From the NCBI GenBank assembly GCA_030448125.1, contig JAUJNO010000007.1:182897-244281 (forward strand): 61,385 nt of DNA, given 5' to 3'. This document shows, in pieces, positions 24,179 to 32,282 of the stretch; position 1 is the stretch's first letter, and the number at the start of each line of letters is the position of its first letter. Both the position numbers and the translations under genes were made by a program. The notes beneath the pieces were generated by a model. It was given only the letters and a program-made list of their open reading frames with translations. It made no database searches and was not told the DNA's origin. This DNA is from Rubrobacteraceae bacterium (lineage in GTDB: Bacteria; Actinomycetota; Rubrobacteria; Rubrobacterales; Rubrobacteraceae).

Positions 24179-25576
24179 ATGAGCGAAAGAAACACGGGAC
24201 CACTCTGGGGCGGCAGGTTTTCGTCTTCCCCGGCGGAAGCATTCGAGCGGCTGAACGCCTCCATCCCCTTCGACGTCCGGCTGGCTCCATACGACATAGA
24301 GGGCTCCATCGCCCACGCCCGGATGCTCGGCGAGACGGGGATAGTGCGCAGGGAGGAGTCCGAGGAGCTGGTGCGGGGCCTGCGTGCGGTGCTGAAGGAA
24401 GTCGAGTCGGGGCGGTTCTCGTGGACTCTGGAAGATGAGGACGTGCATACGGCCGTCGAGCGGTGGTTGCGCGAGATCGTCGGCGACGTCGCGCTCAAGC
24501 TGCACACGGGCCGCAGCCGCAACGACCAGGTCGCCCTCGATCTGCACCTCTTCGTCCGGGACGCCGCGGGAAGCATAAGGGGCGCGCTGCTCGACGCGAT
24601 GCACGCCCTCGTCGAGGTAGCGGAGGCGCACGGGGGCCTGATCCTCCCCGGCTACACTCACCTGCAGCGGGCGCAGCCGATACTGCTCTCCCACCATCTC
24701 CTGGCCCACTTCCGGGCTTTCGAGCGGGACCTCGAACGACTCGACGCGGCCCGCGAGGCGGCGAACGTCTCGCCTCTGGGCGCGGCGGCTCTGGGAGGGA
24801 CGCCACATCCTATCGAGCCGGCGCTAACGGCGGAGGCTCTAGGTATGCGGCCGCTCGTAAACTCGCTCGACGCCGTCTCCGAGAGGGACTTTGCCCTGGA
24901 CTTACTGTACGCCTGCGCCGTGCTCGGGGTGCATCTCTCCAGGCTCGGGGAGGAGTGGGTGCTCTGGACCTCTTCCGAGTTTGGTTTCGCCACCCTCGAC
25001 GACGCCTACTCGTCAGGCTCCAGCATCATGCCCCAAAAAAAGAACCCCGACGCCTACGAGCTGATGCGTGGCAAAGCCGGCCGCCTCATCGGCAACCTCA
25101 ACGCCTTGCTCGTCACGCTGAAAAGCTTGCCCCTGGGATACTCGAAGGACCTCCAGGAGGACAAAGAGCCGCTCTTCGACTCGGTGGACTCGGTCCTCGG
25201 CGTGCTCGCGGTGCTACCGGAGATGCTCCGCACCGCCTCCTTCGACGGCAACCGCATGCAGGAGGCGGCGGGCGGGTTCGCACTGGCGACGGAGCTCGCC
25301 GATTATCTGGCGGCGCGAGGGGTGCCTTTCCGAGAGGCGCACCGGGCGGTCGGGCAGCTGGTCCGACGGTGCGAGGAGGCGGGCATCTCTCTCGAAGATG
25401 CGCCCGACGAGGAGCTCGCCGCCGCGCATCCGGCGCTCGCCGACCTGCCGCGCGACCTACTTACGCCGGAGGGCAGCGTCGCCAACAAGAAGTCCCCGGG
25501 ATCTACCTCGTCCGGCTCCGTCGAGAGGCAGCTCCGGCGGGCTCGGGAGTTCTTAGCAAACCAGATCCCGGATTAG
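24179..25576 (+). CDS. argH: Argininosuccinate lyase
   Basis: 465 residues. It cleaves argininosuccinate to arginine and fumarate. Typical opening LWGGRFSSSPAEAFERLNASIPFD, then HTGRSRNDQVALDLHLF, GYTHLQRAQPILLSHHLLA and the superfamily signature GSSIMPQKKNPDAYEL with the catalytic Ser loop. ATG 24179 is preceded by a TAAACT -10-like box only about 10 bases upstream, so the message may be nearly leaderless. No other arg gene is adjacent. Confidence 0.95.
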   Translation: MSERNTGPLWGGRFSSSPAEAFERLNASIPFDVRLAPYDIEGSIAHARMLGETGIVRREESEELVRGLRAVLKEVESGRFSWTLEDEDVHTAVERWLREIVGDVALKLHTGRSRNDQVALDLHLFVRDAAGSIRGALLDAMHALVEVAEAHGGLILPGYTHLQRAQPILLSHHLLAHFRAFERDLERLDAAREAANVSPLGAAALGGTPHPIEPALTAEALGMRPLVNSLDAVSERDFALDLLYACAVLGVHLSRLGEEWVLWTSSEFGFATLDDAYSSGSSIMPQKKNPDAYELMRGKAGRLIGNLNALLVTLKSLPLGYSKDLQEDKEPLFDSVDSVLGVLAVLPEMLRTASFDGNRMQEAAGGFALATELADYLAARGVPFREAHRAVGQLVRRCEEAGISLEDAPDEELAAAHPALADLPRDLLTPEGSVANKKSPGSTSSGSVERQLRRAREFLANQIPD

Positions 25577-25589
25577 AATAATCTAATCC
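25570..25589 (+). terminator. Hairpin across the argH stop codon
   Basis: GGATTAGA (25570-25577), loop ATAA, TCTAATCC (25582-25589): a perfect 8 bp stem containing the argH TAG. There is no strong T-tract after it, so it could be a weak terminator or a processing/stability hairpin. Confidence 0.45.
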
Positions 25590-25777
25590 TCCTCTAATAC
25601 CCGTTTAACAGAGCCCGCGTAACGTTGTGGGTGCTCGGGGCATAGGATATCGGACTACGCGCCGCCCGGGAGGGTGCTTGATCTGGCCAGAAAATACACA
25701 AGAACGTATATAGACTACCGGGCCGAGCGCTCCTAAGCTTTAGCACGAGCTTTCGTACGAGCATGGAAGGAGAGTAG

Positions 25778-25963
25778 ATAATTCGCAGGACGTTAGTGGT
25801 GCTTTTAGCCGTGATCGCGGCGGCGTTGACCGTCGCCGGGTGCGGCGGGAGCGAAGACAAAGGCGGCGCTCCGGGAGAGCAAGAAGATACAGGGTCCGGC
25901 TCCGGGTCGGCCAGCGAAGCCAAGGGCGGCGAGACGACCGGCGGCGCGGAGGGTGAAAGATAA
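25778..25963 (+). pseudogene. Lipoprotein leader of the carbonic-anhydrase-like gene, separated by an in-frame stop
   Basis: Reading from 25778 gives a lipoprotein signal: IRRTLVVLLAVIAAALTVAGC, with a lipobox ending in Cys, then a Gly/Ser/Glu-rich linker. It lacks a normal start: the codon where ATG is expected is ATA (25778-25780), after a GGAAGGAGAG site. The segment ends in TAA at 25961-25963. The same frame then continues into the left-handed beta-helix protein. It was probably one gene that lost its start and gained a stop, or the sequence has base errors here. Confidence 0.6.
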
Positions 25964-26008
25964 TTAACGGCTGTCACGTCCGGCGAAGCCGTCTTCGGGA
26001 CCAGCTAC

Positions 26009-27073
26009 GTGAGCCCGCTGGTGGAGGTCTTCGGTGACGTGTTCATCGGGGAGAGGTCGTTCGTGGCCGGTAATACGGTGCTGCGCGCGGCCCCGGAGCA
26101 GAGACTCGAGATCGGCAATGAGACCAACGCCCAGGACAATATAATCGTCCGCGCGCTGGAGCGGTCTTCGTCCATCGGCAACGAGACCAGCCTCGCTCAC
26201 CACGCTATCATAAGGGACTCGACGATAAGCGACTTCGCCTTCGTCGGTTTCGACGCCGAGGTCGTAAACTCCACCGTCGAGAGAGGCGCTTTGATCTCCG
26301 CCAAGGCCCTCATCCAGGACGTGACGCTACCCGAGAACGCGCTGGTGCCTCCGGGAGCACAGATAACGACCCAGGAGCAGGCCGACGCTTTGGAGAGCGT
26401 CACGGAGGAGAACGACGAGTTCAAGCGGGAGGTGCTCGACGTCAACGCGGAGTTCGCCGAGAACTACATCAGGCTCTTCGAAGAGGAGGGATACGAGGCC
26501 GTGATCGGGGTAGGGCCCAATCCGGTGACCTCGTTCAACTCCGAGCGGGTCGAGCCGCAGATCGGTGACACCGAGGTCGGGGAGTTCGCACGCATCGTGG
26601 GCGACGTGAGGATAGGCTCGGGCTCCGAGGTGAGCGAGCGGGCGGCCATCCGCGCTGACGAGGGCTCCCCGATAATCATCGGTAGCGGAGCCAACATCGA
26701 GGAGCGGGTGACGTTCCACGCTCTCAGTGGCACGAGAATCGACGTCGGAGACAACCTTACTATCGGCGACGACTCGACGATTCATGGACCCATAGAGATA
26801 GGGAACAACCTCATCGTCGGCGACGACTCGGTGGTCTTCCGGGTCAGGGTCGGCGACGACGTCACGATCGGCAACGACGTCGTCGTTCAAGGCACGGCGA
26901 CCGAGGACGGCGAGCTAGAGCTCGAGATCCCCGACGGCGCCAATATCCCCGACGGCGCCGTGGTCACGAACCAGGAAGAGCTCGACGCTACCGTCGGGCA
27001 GCAGGGGCAGCAACAAGGTAAGGAGAAAGAGAAGGGTAAGGAGAAAGAAGAGGAGAAGGAGAAAACGAAGTAG
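26009..27073 (+). CDS. Two-domain gamma-carbonic-anhydrase-like left-handed beta-helix protein
   Basis: 355 residues from GTG 26009; homology-like sequence begins slightly upstream, in frame with the lipoprotein leader. Two hexapeptide-repeat gamma-CA domains are joined by a helical linker (about 122-165). Domain 1 (1-121) has R26, Q42 (NAQDN) and H64 (SLAHH) of the Methanosarcina Cam active site, but Arg at both other zinc positions (R48, R69). Domain 2 (166-320) has IRADEG (R215, D217), H237 (TFHAL) and H259 (IHGP), but Asp254 at the third zinc position. The missing ligands are complementary. The last 25 residues are a Lys/Glu-rich tail. Probably a surface lipoprotein; enzymatic activity is uncertain. 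Confidence 0.75.
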   Translation: MSPLVEVFGDVFIGERSFVAGNTVLRAAPEQRLEIGNETNAQDNIIVRALERSSSIGNETSLAHHAIIRDSTISDFAFVGFDAEVVNSTVERGALISAKALIQDVTLPENALVPPGAQITTQEQADALESVTEENDEFKREVLDVNAEFAENYIRLFEEEGYEAVIGVGPNPVTSFNSERVEPQIGDTEVGEFARIVGDVRIGSGSEVSERAAIRADEGSPIIIGSGANIEERVTFHALSGTRIDVGDNLTIGDDSTIHGPIEIGNNLIVGDDSVVFRVRVGDDVTIGNDVVVQGTATEDGELELEIPDGANIPDGAVVTNQEELDATVGQQGQQQGKEKEKGKEKEEEKEKTK

Positions 27074-27167
27074 CGTTAGCACAGGCTCTCCCCGCCTTTC
27101 TCCCTGCCCGGCGGTCCGCGAGAGGGCATAATGCTCTCTCGGAGCACGGCGCAGGGAGGGATGAGGG

Positions 27168-27986
27168 ATGAAGATAGTCCAGATGTCGGACGTACACGTG
27201 GGCTCGGGCCTCTTCAGGCCCGAGCTCCTCTCTTCGGCGATCGAGGAGACAAACTCTTTACGGCCCGACCTCGTCGCCGTCGTCGGGGACCTGACGATGG
27301 AGGGGTACCGGTGGGAGTTCGAGGAGGCTAAGGAGTACCTGAACCGCATCGAGTGCGAGAACGTAGTCGTGGCTATGGGCAACCACGACGCCAGGAGCGT
27401 CGGCTACAGGCACTTCGAGGAGTTCTTCGGGATGCGCGAGAGAGCCACGACGATCCTGGTGCCCGAGGGCGAGGCCAAGGTCGTGGTGCTCGATTCGACC
27501 AAGCCGGACCTGGACGAGGGCGAAGTGGGTCGGGAGCACTACGCGTGGCTGGACTCCGAGTTTCGCGGTTGGGACCGGGGACCGAAGATACTCATGATCC
27601 ACCATCACATCCTCGCCGTGCCAGGCACGGGGCGCGACGTGAACAACCTGCGCGACGCGGGGGACGTGATGGCGATCCTGCGGGAGCTCAAGGTGGACAT
27701 GGTCCTCTCCGGGCACCGCCACGTCCCGTACGTCTGGAGCATCTCGGGGGTCAGGATCGTCCACTCCGGGACGGTCTCCAGTATGCGCGTCAGAGGCACG
27801 ATGGCCCCCTCCTACAACGTCATCGAGTTCGACCCTACCCGGGTCGAGATCACGTTGCGCGAGCCCGGCAAGGGCGAGGGAGAGCCCCTGGCGTCCTTCT
27901 CGCGAGAGGCCGTCACCACCAGCGAGTTCTATCCGGCCTTTGACCGGTTCGTTACCTACGATATGCTGCCGTTCTTGAAAGAGTAG
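27168..27986 (+). CDS. Calcineurin-like metallophosphoesterase
   Basis: 272 residues. Complete metallophosphoesterase motif set: SDVHVG (D-x-H), VVGDLTMEG (G-D), AMGNHDARS (G-N-H-D), MIHHHI (H) and SGHRHVPYV (G-H-x-H). This arrangement is that of CpdA/Icc-like phosphodiesterases and DNA-repair-like phosphoesterases; the substrate cannot be read from sequence. ATG 27168 follows GGGAGGGATGAGGG. Cytoplasmic. Confidence 0.9.
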   Translation: MKIVQMSDVHVGSGLFRPELLSSAIEETNSLRPDLVAVVGDLTMEGYRWEFEEAKEYLNRIECENVVVAMGNHDARSVGYRHFEEFFGMRERATTILVPEGEAKVVVLDSTKPDLDEGEVGREHYAWLDSEFRGWDRGPKILMIHHHILAVPGTGRDVNNLRDAGDVMAILRELKVDMVLSGHRHVPYVWSISGVRIVHSGTVSSMRVRGTMAPSYNVIEFDPTRVEITLREPGKGEGEPLASFSREAVTTSEFYPAFDRFVTYDMLPFLKE

Positions 27987-27992
27987 CCGGGG

Positions 27993-28358
27993 CTACTCCT
28001 GCCCGAGGAACCTCCCGGCTTCGTCTAACTGTCCGGTCTTCTCCAGGGCCCTTCTCAAGAGCGCGCGTCCCTCCTCACGCTCCTCGGGGTTGCGGGCCTT
28101 CTCCTCGACGGTCTTTATGCTCTCTTCAACGCTTTCGGGGGCGAAGATGATCTCCGGGAGGCCGATGACGACCTCCCGGATCTGGCGGTAGATAAAGTCC
28201 GGCTCGCCGGCGTAGACCCAGCTGCGGCGGGCGAGGACCCAGGCCCAGCCCTTCATGCGGATGGTGTTCTCGATGTCCTCGTCCTCAAGGTCCACCATCT
28301 CCATGCGCATGCGGTGCTCGGTTATCAACTCGGGCCTTATGCGGACGAGAGCGGGCAT
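27993..28358 (-). CDS. Hypothetical protein
   Basis: 121 residues, starting MPALVRIRPELITEHRMRMEMV. Charged and mostly helical, with a YRQIREVVIGLPEIIFAPESVEE middle and a Glu/Arg-rich tail. No membrane segment, no cysteine and no motif I recognise. Convergent with the phosphoesterase gene, leaving only six bases between stops. Confidence 0.5.
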   Translation of the reverse strand: MPALVRIRPELITEHRMRMEMVDLEDEDIENTIRMKGWAWVLARRSWVYAGEPDFIYRQIREVVIGLPEIIFAPESVEESIKTVEEKARNPEEREEGRALLRRALEKTGQLDEAGRFLGQE

Positions 28359-28369
28359 ATGGTCCTAGT

Positions 28370-28723
28370 TTAGATCAAACCCTGCTCCTCGAGGAAGTCC
28401 CTGGCTACGTACTCGGGGTCCTCCTGCTCTATATCGACCCGGCCGTTGAGCTCGCGGAGAGAGGCCTATCTGCTGGAGCGCGTACCAGACGCCGCGCCTC
28501 AGCCTCGTGCCGCTCATCGCGGTGTTCGGCTCGCCGTCTATTGAGGATCTCGCCCTCGGATGGCTCGATCAGGCGGTTCGTCATCCACATGCTGGTAGTC
28601 TTGCCGCACCCCGAAGGACCCGCCAGAGCGCAAATCTCCCCGTCGTGTACCTCGAAGGAGATCGTTGATCACCGGCCGCGAGGAACCGGGATAAGTTTTG
28701 CCGACACCCCTAAACTCGATCAT
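28370..28723 (-). pseudogene. Scar of an osmoprotectant (OpuC-type) ABC transporter operon
   Basis: Begins MIEFRGVGKTYPGSSRPVIND, the start of an OpuCA/ProV-like ATPase. A degenerate Walker A region (PSGCGKTT expected) follows in shifted frames, then RLRRGVWYALQQIGLSP, the Q-loop. Directly after this the sequence becomes ELNGRVDIEQEDPEYVARDF, ending EEQGLI, which is the extreme C-terminus of an OpuC-type substrate-binding protein. Most of the ATPase, any permeases and most of the binding protein are gone. The simplest explanation is a multi-kilobase internal deletion followed by indels. Confidence 0.7.
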
Positions 28724-28880
28724 TGCATCTCCTATGCACTTACCGATAGAATTCGTCACGCTCGACCACGCGCGCCCTACCGAATCCGGTCGCTATTCCT
28801 CCAACCCGTCAGGATCAAAGCTTTGTGAAGTATACGTTACTGCTTAATACTTCCCGTGCGAATACGAAAGCTACCGGTCG

Positions 28881-29258
28881 CTACCTCCGTCCGACGCCCA
28901 GGAGCAAGAAGAGTATGAAGTAGCCGGCGGCGGCGGCGAAGCCGATAAAGTAGACGCCGTTGTCCTCGATGGTCTGGCGCTGCTCCTCGGAGGTGGGTAG
29001 GGAGTCGAGCACCACCTGGGCCGGGGTCTCGATGAGCCGGCCGAGGCTGTAGACGCTGCTCGTGAGGCCGTTCAGGCCCTCGTCGATACCTCCATAGACG
29101 AGCCCCAGGTGGGCCAGGATCACGAAGATCATGAACGCGAGTATCGTCCTCAACAGCACCACGACGAGCCCTCTCTCCCCGAACCCACGAACCGCCCGCA
29201 CCAGCCCTCCGCGGCCCCGGCGGGATCCAACCAGCACACAGGGTCCCGGAAAAGACAC
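28881..29258 (-). CDS. Small membrane protein, unknown
   Basis: Up to 125 residues, but translation probably begins inside at GTG/TTG codons near MLLRTILAFMIF, after GGGAGAGAGGG, giving about 90 residues. Two hydrophobic segments: TILAFMIFVILAHLGLVYGG and YFIGFAAAAGYFILFLLLG. A soluble linker contains PTSEEQRQTIEDNG. No family recognised. Confidence 0.5.
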   Translation of the reverse strand: MSFPGPCVLVGSRRGRGGLVRAVRGFGERGLVVVLLRTILAFMIFVILAHLGLVYGGIDEGLNGLTSSVYSLGRLIETPAQVVLDSLPTSEEQRQTIEDNGVYFIGFAAAAGYFILFLLLGVGRR

Positions 29259-29405
29259 GCCCGACGGGTTACCTCAAACTCGATCCTCCCCATGAACTTC
29301 CTCCGAATCGCGTGAGATGCTCGGTACGTCAGCAAGTATACTATTTTTCGGTCTGGCTCCGGGGCCCCGAGTGTGGACCGGATCTTTTGGAGGCGGTGTC
29401 TCGCG

Positions 29406-29813
29406 CTACTTCCGCGCCCTCTCGGAGAACCAGCGCCTGGGGGCCTCGAGCAGTTGCTCTGTTCCTGTCTGGAGAGCCCGTTTGGTTTTCTCCGAGGGAG
29501 GGCGCTTCTTATTCGCACCCGCGGAGCCCGTTCTCCTGCTCCTGGCTCGCGGCTTGGAGGTACGATACTCTAGGGCGAGTGCCGCCCCCGCGACGACGAA
29601 GCAGACCGCGCCTATGGTGAAGGTTACTCCGTCGCGAAAGACGATCCCGAGGGAGGCCGCCACCGCCGGTACCCACCAGACCGCAAAGAACACTCCTTGC
29701 TCGCGGTTGCGGCCATCGAGCGCCATGAACACGCCGAATGCGACCCCCGCTAGTGACAGAAGGAGCAGCAAGAGACCGACGACCACCAGCAGAAGAGTCA
29801 ACAGAAAATCCAC
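29406..29813 (-). CDS. Membrane protein, unknown
   Basis: 135 residues. Three hydrophobic segments: FLLTLLLVVVGLLLLLLSLAG, VFFAVWWVPAVAASLGIVF and FTIGAVCFVVAGAALAL. A long basic C-terminal tail follows, rich in Arg, Lys and Ser (EYRTSKPRARSRRTGSAG). The tail is probably cytoplasmic. No family recognised. Confidence 0.55.
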   Translation of the reverse strand: MDFLLTLLLVVVGLLLLLLSLAGVAFGVFMALDGRNREQGVFFAVWWVPAVAASLGIVFRDGVTFTIGAVCFVVAGAALALEYRTSKPRARSRRTGSAGANKKRPPSEKTKRALQTGTEQLLEAPRRWFSERARK

Positions 29814-29865
29814 TACCCTATACTACCTGACGCCACCCGCGTTTCACAACCATAATTTCTCGCTT

Positions 29866-30246
29866 CTACCGGCGGCTCATCTCCCGCCGGTAGGCCTTCA
29901 TCGCCGACAAAAACTCCTCCCAGCCGCGCGCCGGGCACTCCAGGCGGTTGTTGTACAGGGAGAACTTGTGGACGAGCTCGTGTACGGCCGACTCCGTGTC
30001 CGAGACGCAACGGGGGTGGGCCACGAGCAGGACCTCCCAGTCCTCCTCCTCTTTGATGTTGTTTATCGCCTCTTTCAGGCCGGGACGGTGGTAGAGGAGG
30101 AGGCCCGGGGCGTCGAGGTCCTCGTAGCGTGCCACGATCTCGTACCCTTCTCTCGCGGCGTAGGCTTCGAGCGCCTCACGCTGCACGCGCGCGGGGGGTA
30201 GTTCGCCCTCCGGGTCGGTCCTGATGTAGGTCGCAGCTCGCGCCAT
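29866..30246 (-). CDS. Resolvase-like N-terminal domain protein, probably inactive
   Basis: 126 residues from ATG 30246. Follows the serine-recombinase catalytic domain: AATYIRTDPEG (first strand, where the nucleophile Ser should be), VQREALEAYAAREGYEIVARYEDLDAPGLLLYHRPGLKEAI and LLVAHPRCVSDTES. The catalytic Ser of the R-(V/Y)-S motif is Thr or missing, and the R-x-x-R of the usual RLSR segment is not kept. There is no DNA-binding domain. Recombination activity is unlikely. It is divergent from tRNA-Pro, whose 5' end lies 50 bases away. Confidence 0.6.
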   Translation of the reverse strand: MARAATYIRTDPEGELPPARVQREALEAYAAREGYEIVARYEDLDAPGLLLYHRPGLKEAINNIKEEEDWEVLLVAHPRCVSDTESAVHELVHKFSLYNNRLECPARGWEEFLSAMKAYRREMSRR

Positions 30247-30295
30247 GCGACCGATGATAGCATGTGGCCCGTCTGGTATGATCTGGGCGACGCGT

Positions 30296-30369
30296 CGGGA
30301 CGTGGCGCAGTCTGGTAGCGCACTCGGCTGGGGGCCGAGTGGTCGCCGGTTCAAATCCGGCCGTCCCGA
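30296..30369 (+). tRNA. tRNA-Pro (GGG)
   Basis: 74 nt cloverleaf. Acceptor CGGGACG/CGTCCCG, anticodon stem CTCGG/CCGAG with loop CTGGGGG (anticodon GGG), T-arm GCCGG-TTCAAAT-CCGGC, discriminator A. The 3' CCA is not encoded. A short T-run follows. Confidence 0.93.
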
Positions 30370-30430
30370 CTTTTTCGCGGGTTCCCGACGGAATCGCGCG
30401 GGCAGTGAACGCACGAAAGGCCGGAAGGTT

Positions 30431-30550
30431 TTGGAGACTGTTTATCTTTTGTTGGGCATCATAGGGTTCATGGCCTTCATCGCCGCCTTCTTCTTCGGCG
30501 GGTTCGTGATCCTGGACTTCCTCTTTAGCCGCTCCGGGGGAGACCAGTAG
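30431..30550 (+). CDS. Very small membrane protein
   Basis: 39 residues from TTG 30431: one or two membrane passes (YLLLGIIGFMAFIAAFFFGG, then FVILDFLF) and a short polar end SRSGGDQ. GGAAGG lies close before the start. It resembles the many single-helix small proteins of actinobacteria; function unknown. The open frame is short, so confidence is modest. Confidence 0.4.
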   Translation: METVYLLLGIIGFMAFIAAFFFGGFVILDFLFSRSGGDQ

Positions 30551-30605
30551 CCCGAAAGTCCGGGCTCGCCCACCACGCAACGCACGCCCCTTCGACGAGC
30601 GGCCC

Positions 30606-31376
30606 GTGATCCCCGCGCTCAACGACCTCCGCGTCGTCGAGCTTTCGTGCCTCATCCTCCACGAGGCCCACGACCCCGCCCGTCTCGCCCGCGTGCGCGA
30701 GGAGATCGCGGACGAGGGCGTGCAGCGCAACCCCGTCATCGTCGCCCCTTACGCGGACCGGTATCTCCTCCTCGACGGCGCCCACCGAGCACGCGCCCTG
30801 GGCGAACTCGGCTGTCGCTTCGCCCTGGTGCAGCTCGTCGAGCTACCCGAGAGGGCCGGGAGCTGGGGACACCTGCTCGACGAGGCGGGCCTTGAGGAGG
30901 CACTCCGCTCCGTCGAGGAAGTTGAGGTTTCGGAGACGGCGCCCGAACGGGACTGTCTCGCCGAGGCGTGGTTTCCCGGGGGCGAGAAGCTCTTCGCCAG
31001 GGCTCGGGAGGAGGGGCTCGTACCGGCCGTCCGAGCTCTGTGGGCGTTGCGGAAGGCATACCCGGAGGGCGGCGACTTGGTGCGGCGCGTGGACCCCGGT
31101 AGACCTGTCGGGCCGGCGGCGGGGGAGGCGGTACTCTTCTACCGGCGCTTCACGCCCACAGAGCTTGTCGAGGTCGTCTCGGCGGGGGAGGTGCTGCCCG
31201 CGGGCGTCACCCGCTTCGTCTTCGAAGAACGCGTACTGAATGTCCGTTACCCGCTCGGGCTTCTAGAAGGGGGCGAGCCCGAAGCCCGCGACGCCGAGCT
31301 CAGGGAGTTCGTGAGGCGCTTCTGGCAAGAGGGACGCGTTCGCTACTACGGCGAGCCCGTGATCCTCTTCGAGTAG
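30606..31376 (+). CDS. ParB/Srx-fold protein, SerK/SbnI-like (possible free serine kinase)
   Basis: 256 residues from GTG 30606. N-terminal ParB-like domain: LILHEAHDPARLARVREEIADEGVQRNPVIVAPYADRYLLLDGAHRARALGELG. The H-E-x-H, R-N-P and D-G-A-H-R elements are those of SbnI and SerK, ParB-fold kinases that make O-phosphoserine from free serine. The C-terminal 150 residues (FYRRFTPTELVEVVSAGEVLPAGVTRF, FVRRFWQEGRVRYYGEP) also fit that family better than chromosome-partitioning ParB, which would have a DNA-binding helix-turn-helix. Kinase activity is inference. The product would be a substrate of the cysteate synthase homologue encoded 4 kb downstream. Confidence 0.65.
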   Translation: MIPALNDLRVVELSCLILHEAHDPARLARVREEIADEGVQRNPVIVAPYADRYLLLDGAHRARALGELGCRFALVQLVELPERAGSWGHLLDEAGLEEALRSVEEVEVSETAPERDCLAEAWFPGGEKLFARAREEGLVPAVRALWALRKAYPEGGDLVRRVDPGRPVGPAAGEAVLFYRRFTPTELVEVVSAGEVLPAGVTRFVFEERVLNVRYPLGLLEGGEPEARDAELREFVRRFWQEGRVRYYGEPVILFE

Positions 31377-31628
31377 TCCCTCCGCGACCGAACGGGGCAG
31401 CCCGGTCGAAGCCTCTCCCGTCGCCGTGGCCGTCCGGATGCTCTCACGAGCTACGAGGCCGTGAGCCGCGGTGCCCGCCCTGCGTCGACCGCACGCGACG
31501 TAGGGTAGGAGGCGGCGTTGCGGGGTCTGACACCCTGGTGTAAGGTGTGCAAGGGTAAGGTCTATAGGATGTCTGGGCATCGCTAGGTGTGCGCCCGGGC
31601 ATACCAGAGAGCATAGGGGAGGCATCAG

Positions 31629-32282
31629 TTGAGCGATACCGAAGGTCCTGGGCGTTCGCAAGATTCGTTCGATTTGCGGAGCACATTCACAACCAGGGAC
31701 GGCCAGGAATCCGGGGAACTCTACGATAGCTGGGCGGAGAACTACGAGCGTAACGTGGCAAGCTGGGGGTACACCACCCCCGCGGTCGCGGCCGGGTTGT
31801 TCGGTCGCTACGTAGGGCCCGAAGACGGGACGGTGCTCGACGCCGGGGCGGGGACCGGCATAACCGGCGAGATCCTCGCGCTGCTCGGTTACGGGGACAT
31901 CGTGGGGATAGACGTCTCCCCCAAGATGCTGGAGCTCGCCCGCAGCAAGGGCGCGTACAAGGACCTGCGCGAGATGGAGCTGGGCGGACGGCTGGACTTC
32001 CCCAGCGACGCCTTCGCCGCCGTCGTGGCCACCGGCGTCTTCGCCGCGGGCCACGCCCCGCCCGAGTCCTTCGATGATTTGATCCGGATCACCAGACCCG
32101 GCGGGTACATGATCGTCAGCGTCCGCACCGACGTGTACCTGGAGGGAGGCTTCAAGGAGAAGCAAGAAGCCCTCGAGAAGGAAGAGAAGTGGCAACTGGT
32201 CGACGCGAGCGCTCCCTTCGCGCACCTGCGCTTCGAAGACCCGGATCTGAAGATTCAGGTCTTCGCCTACCGGGTGCTTTAA
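31629..32282 (+). CDS. Class I SAM-dependent methyltransferase
   Basis: 217 residues from TTG 31629. A YDSWAENYERNVASWGYTTPAV lead is followed by motif I VLDAGAGTGITGEIL, then IVGIDVSPKMLELARSKG (motif post-I) and DAFAAVVATGVFAAGHAPPESFDDLIRITRPGGYMIVSVR. This is the Methyltransf_11/25 type, resembling Williams-Beuren-like methyltransferases. The substrate is unknown. About 250 non-coding bases precede it. Confidence 0.85.
   Translation: MSDTEGPGRSQDSFDLRSTFTTRDGQESGELYDSWAENYERNVASWGYTTPAVAAGLFGRYVGPEDGTVLDAGAGTGITGEILALLGYGDIVGIDVSPKMLELARSKGAYKDLREMELGGRLDFPSDAFAAVVATGVFAAGHAPPESFDDLIRITRPGGYMIVSVRTDVYLEGGFKEKQEALEKEEKWQLVDASAPFAHLRFEDPDLKIQVFAYRVL

Noticed and set aside
29317..30201. 294-codon plus-strand frame
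   Set aside because: It lies opposite two minus-strand genes with membrane and resolvase character, and has no motif of its own.
30606..31376. Chromosome-partitioning ParB
   Set aside because: No helix-turn-helix DNA-binding region and no parA or parS nearby; the C-terminal part fits SerK/SbnI-like proteins better.
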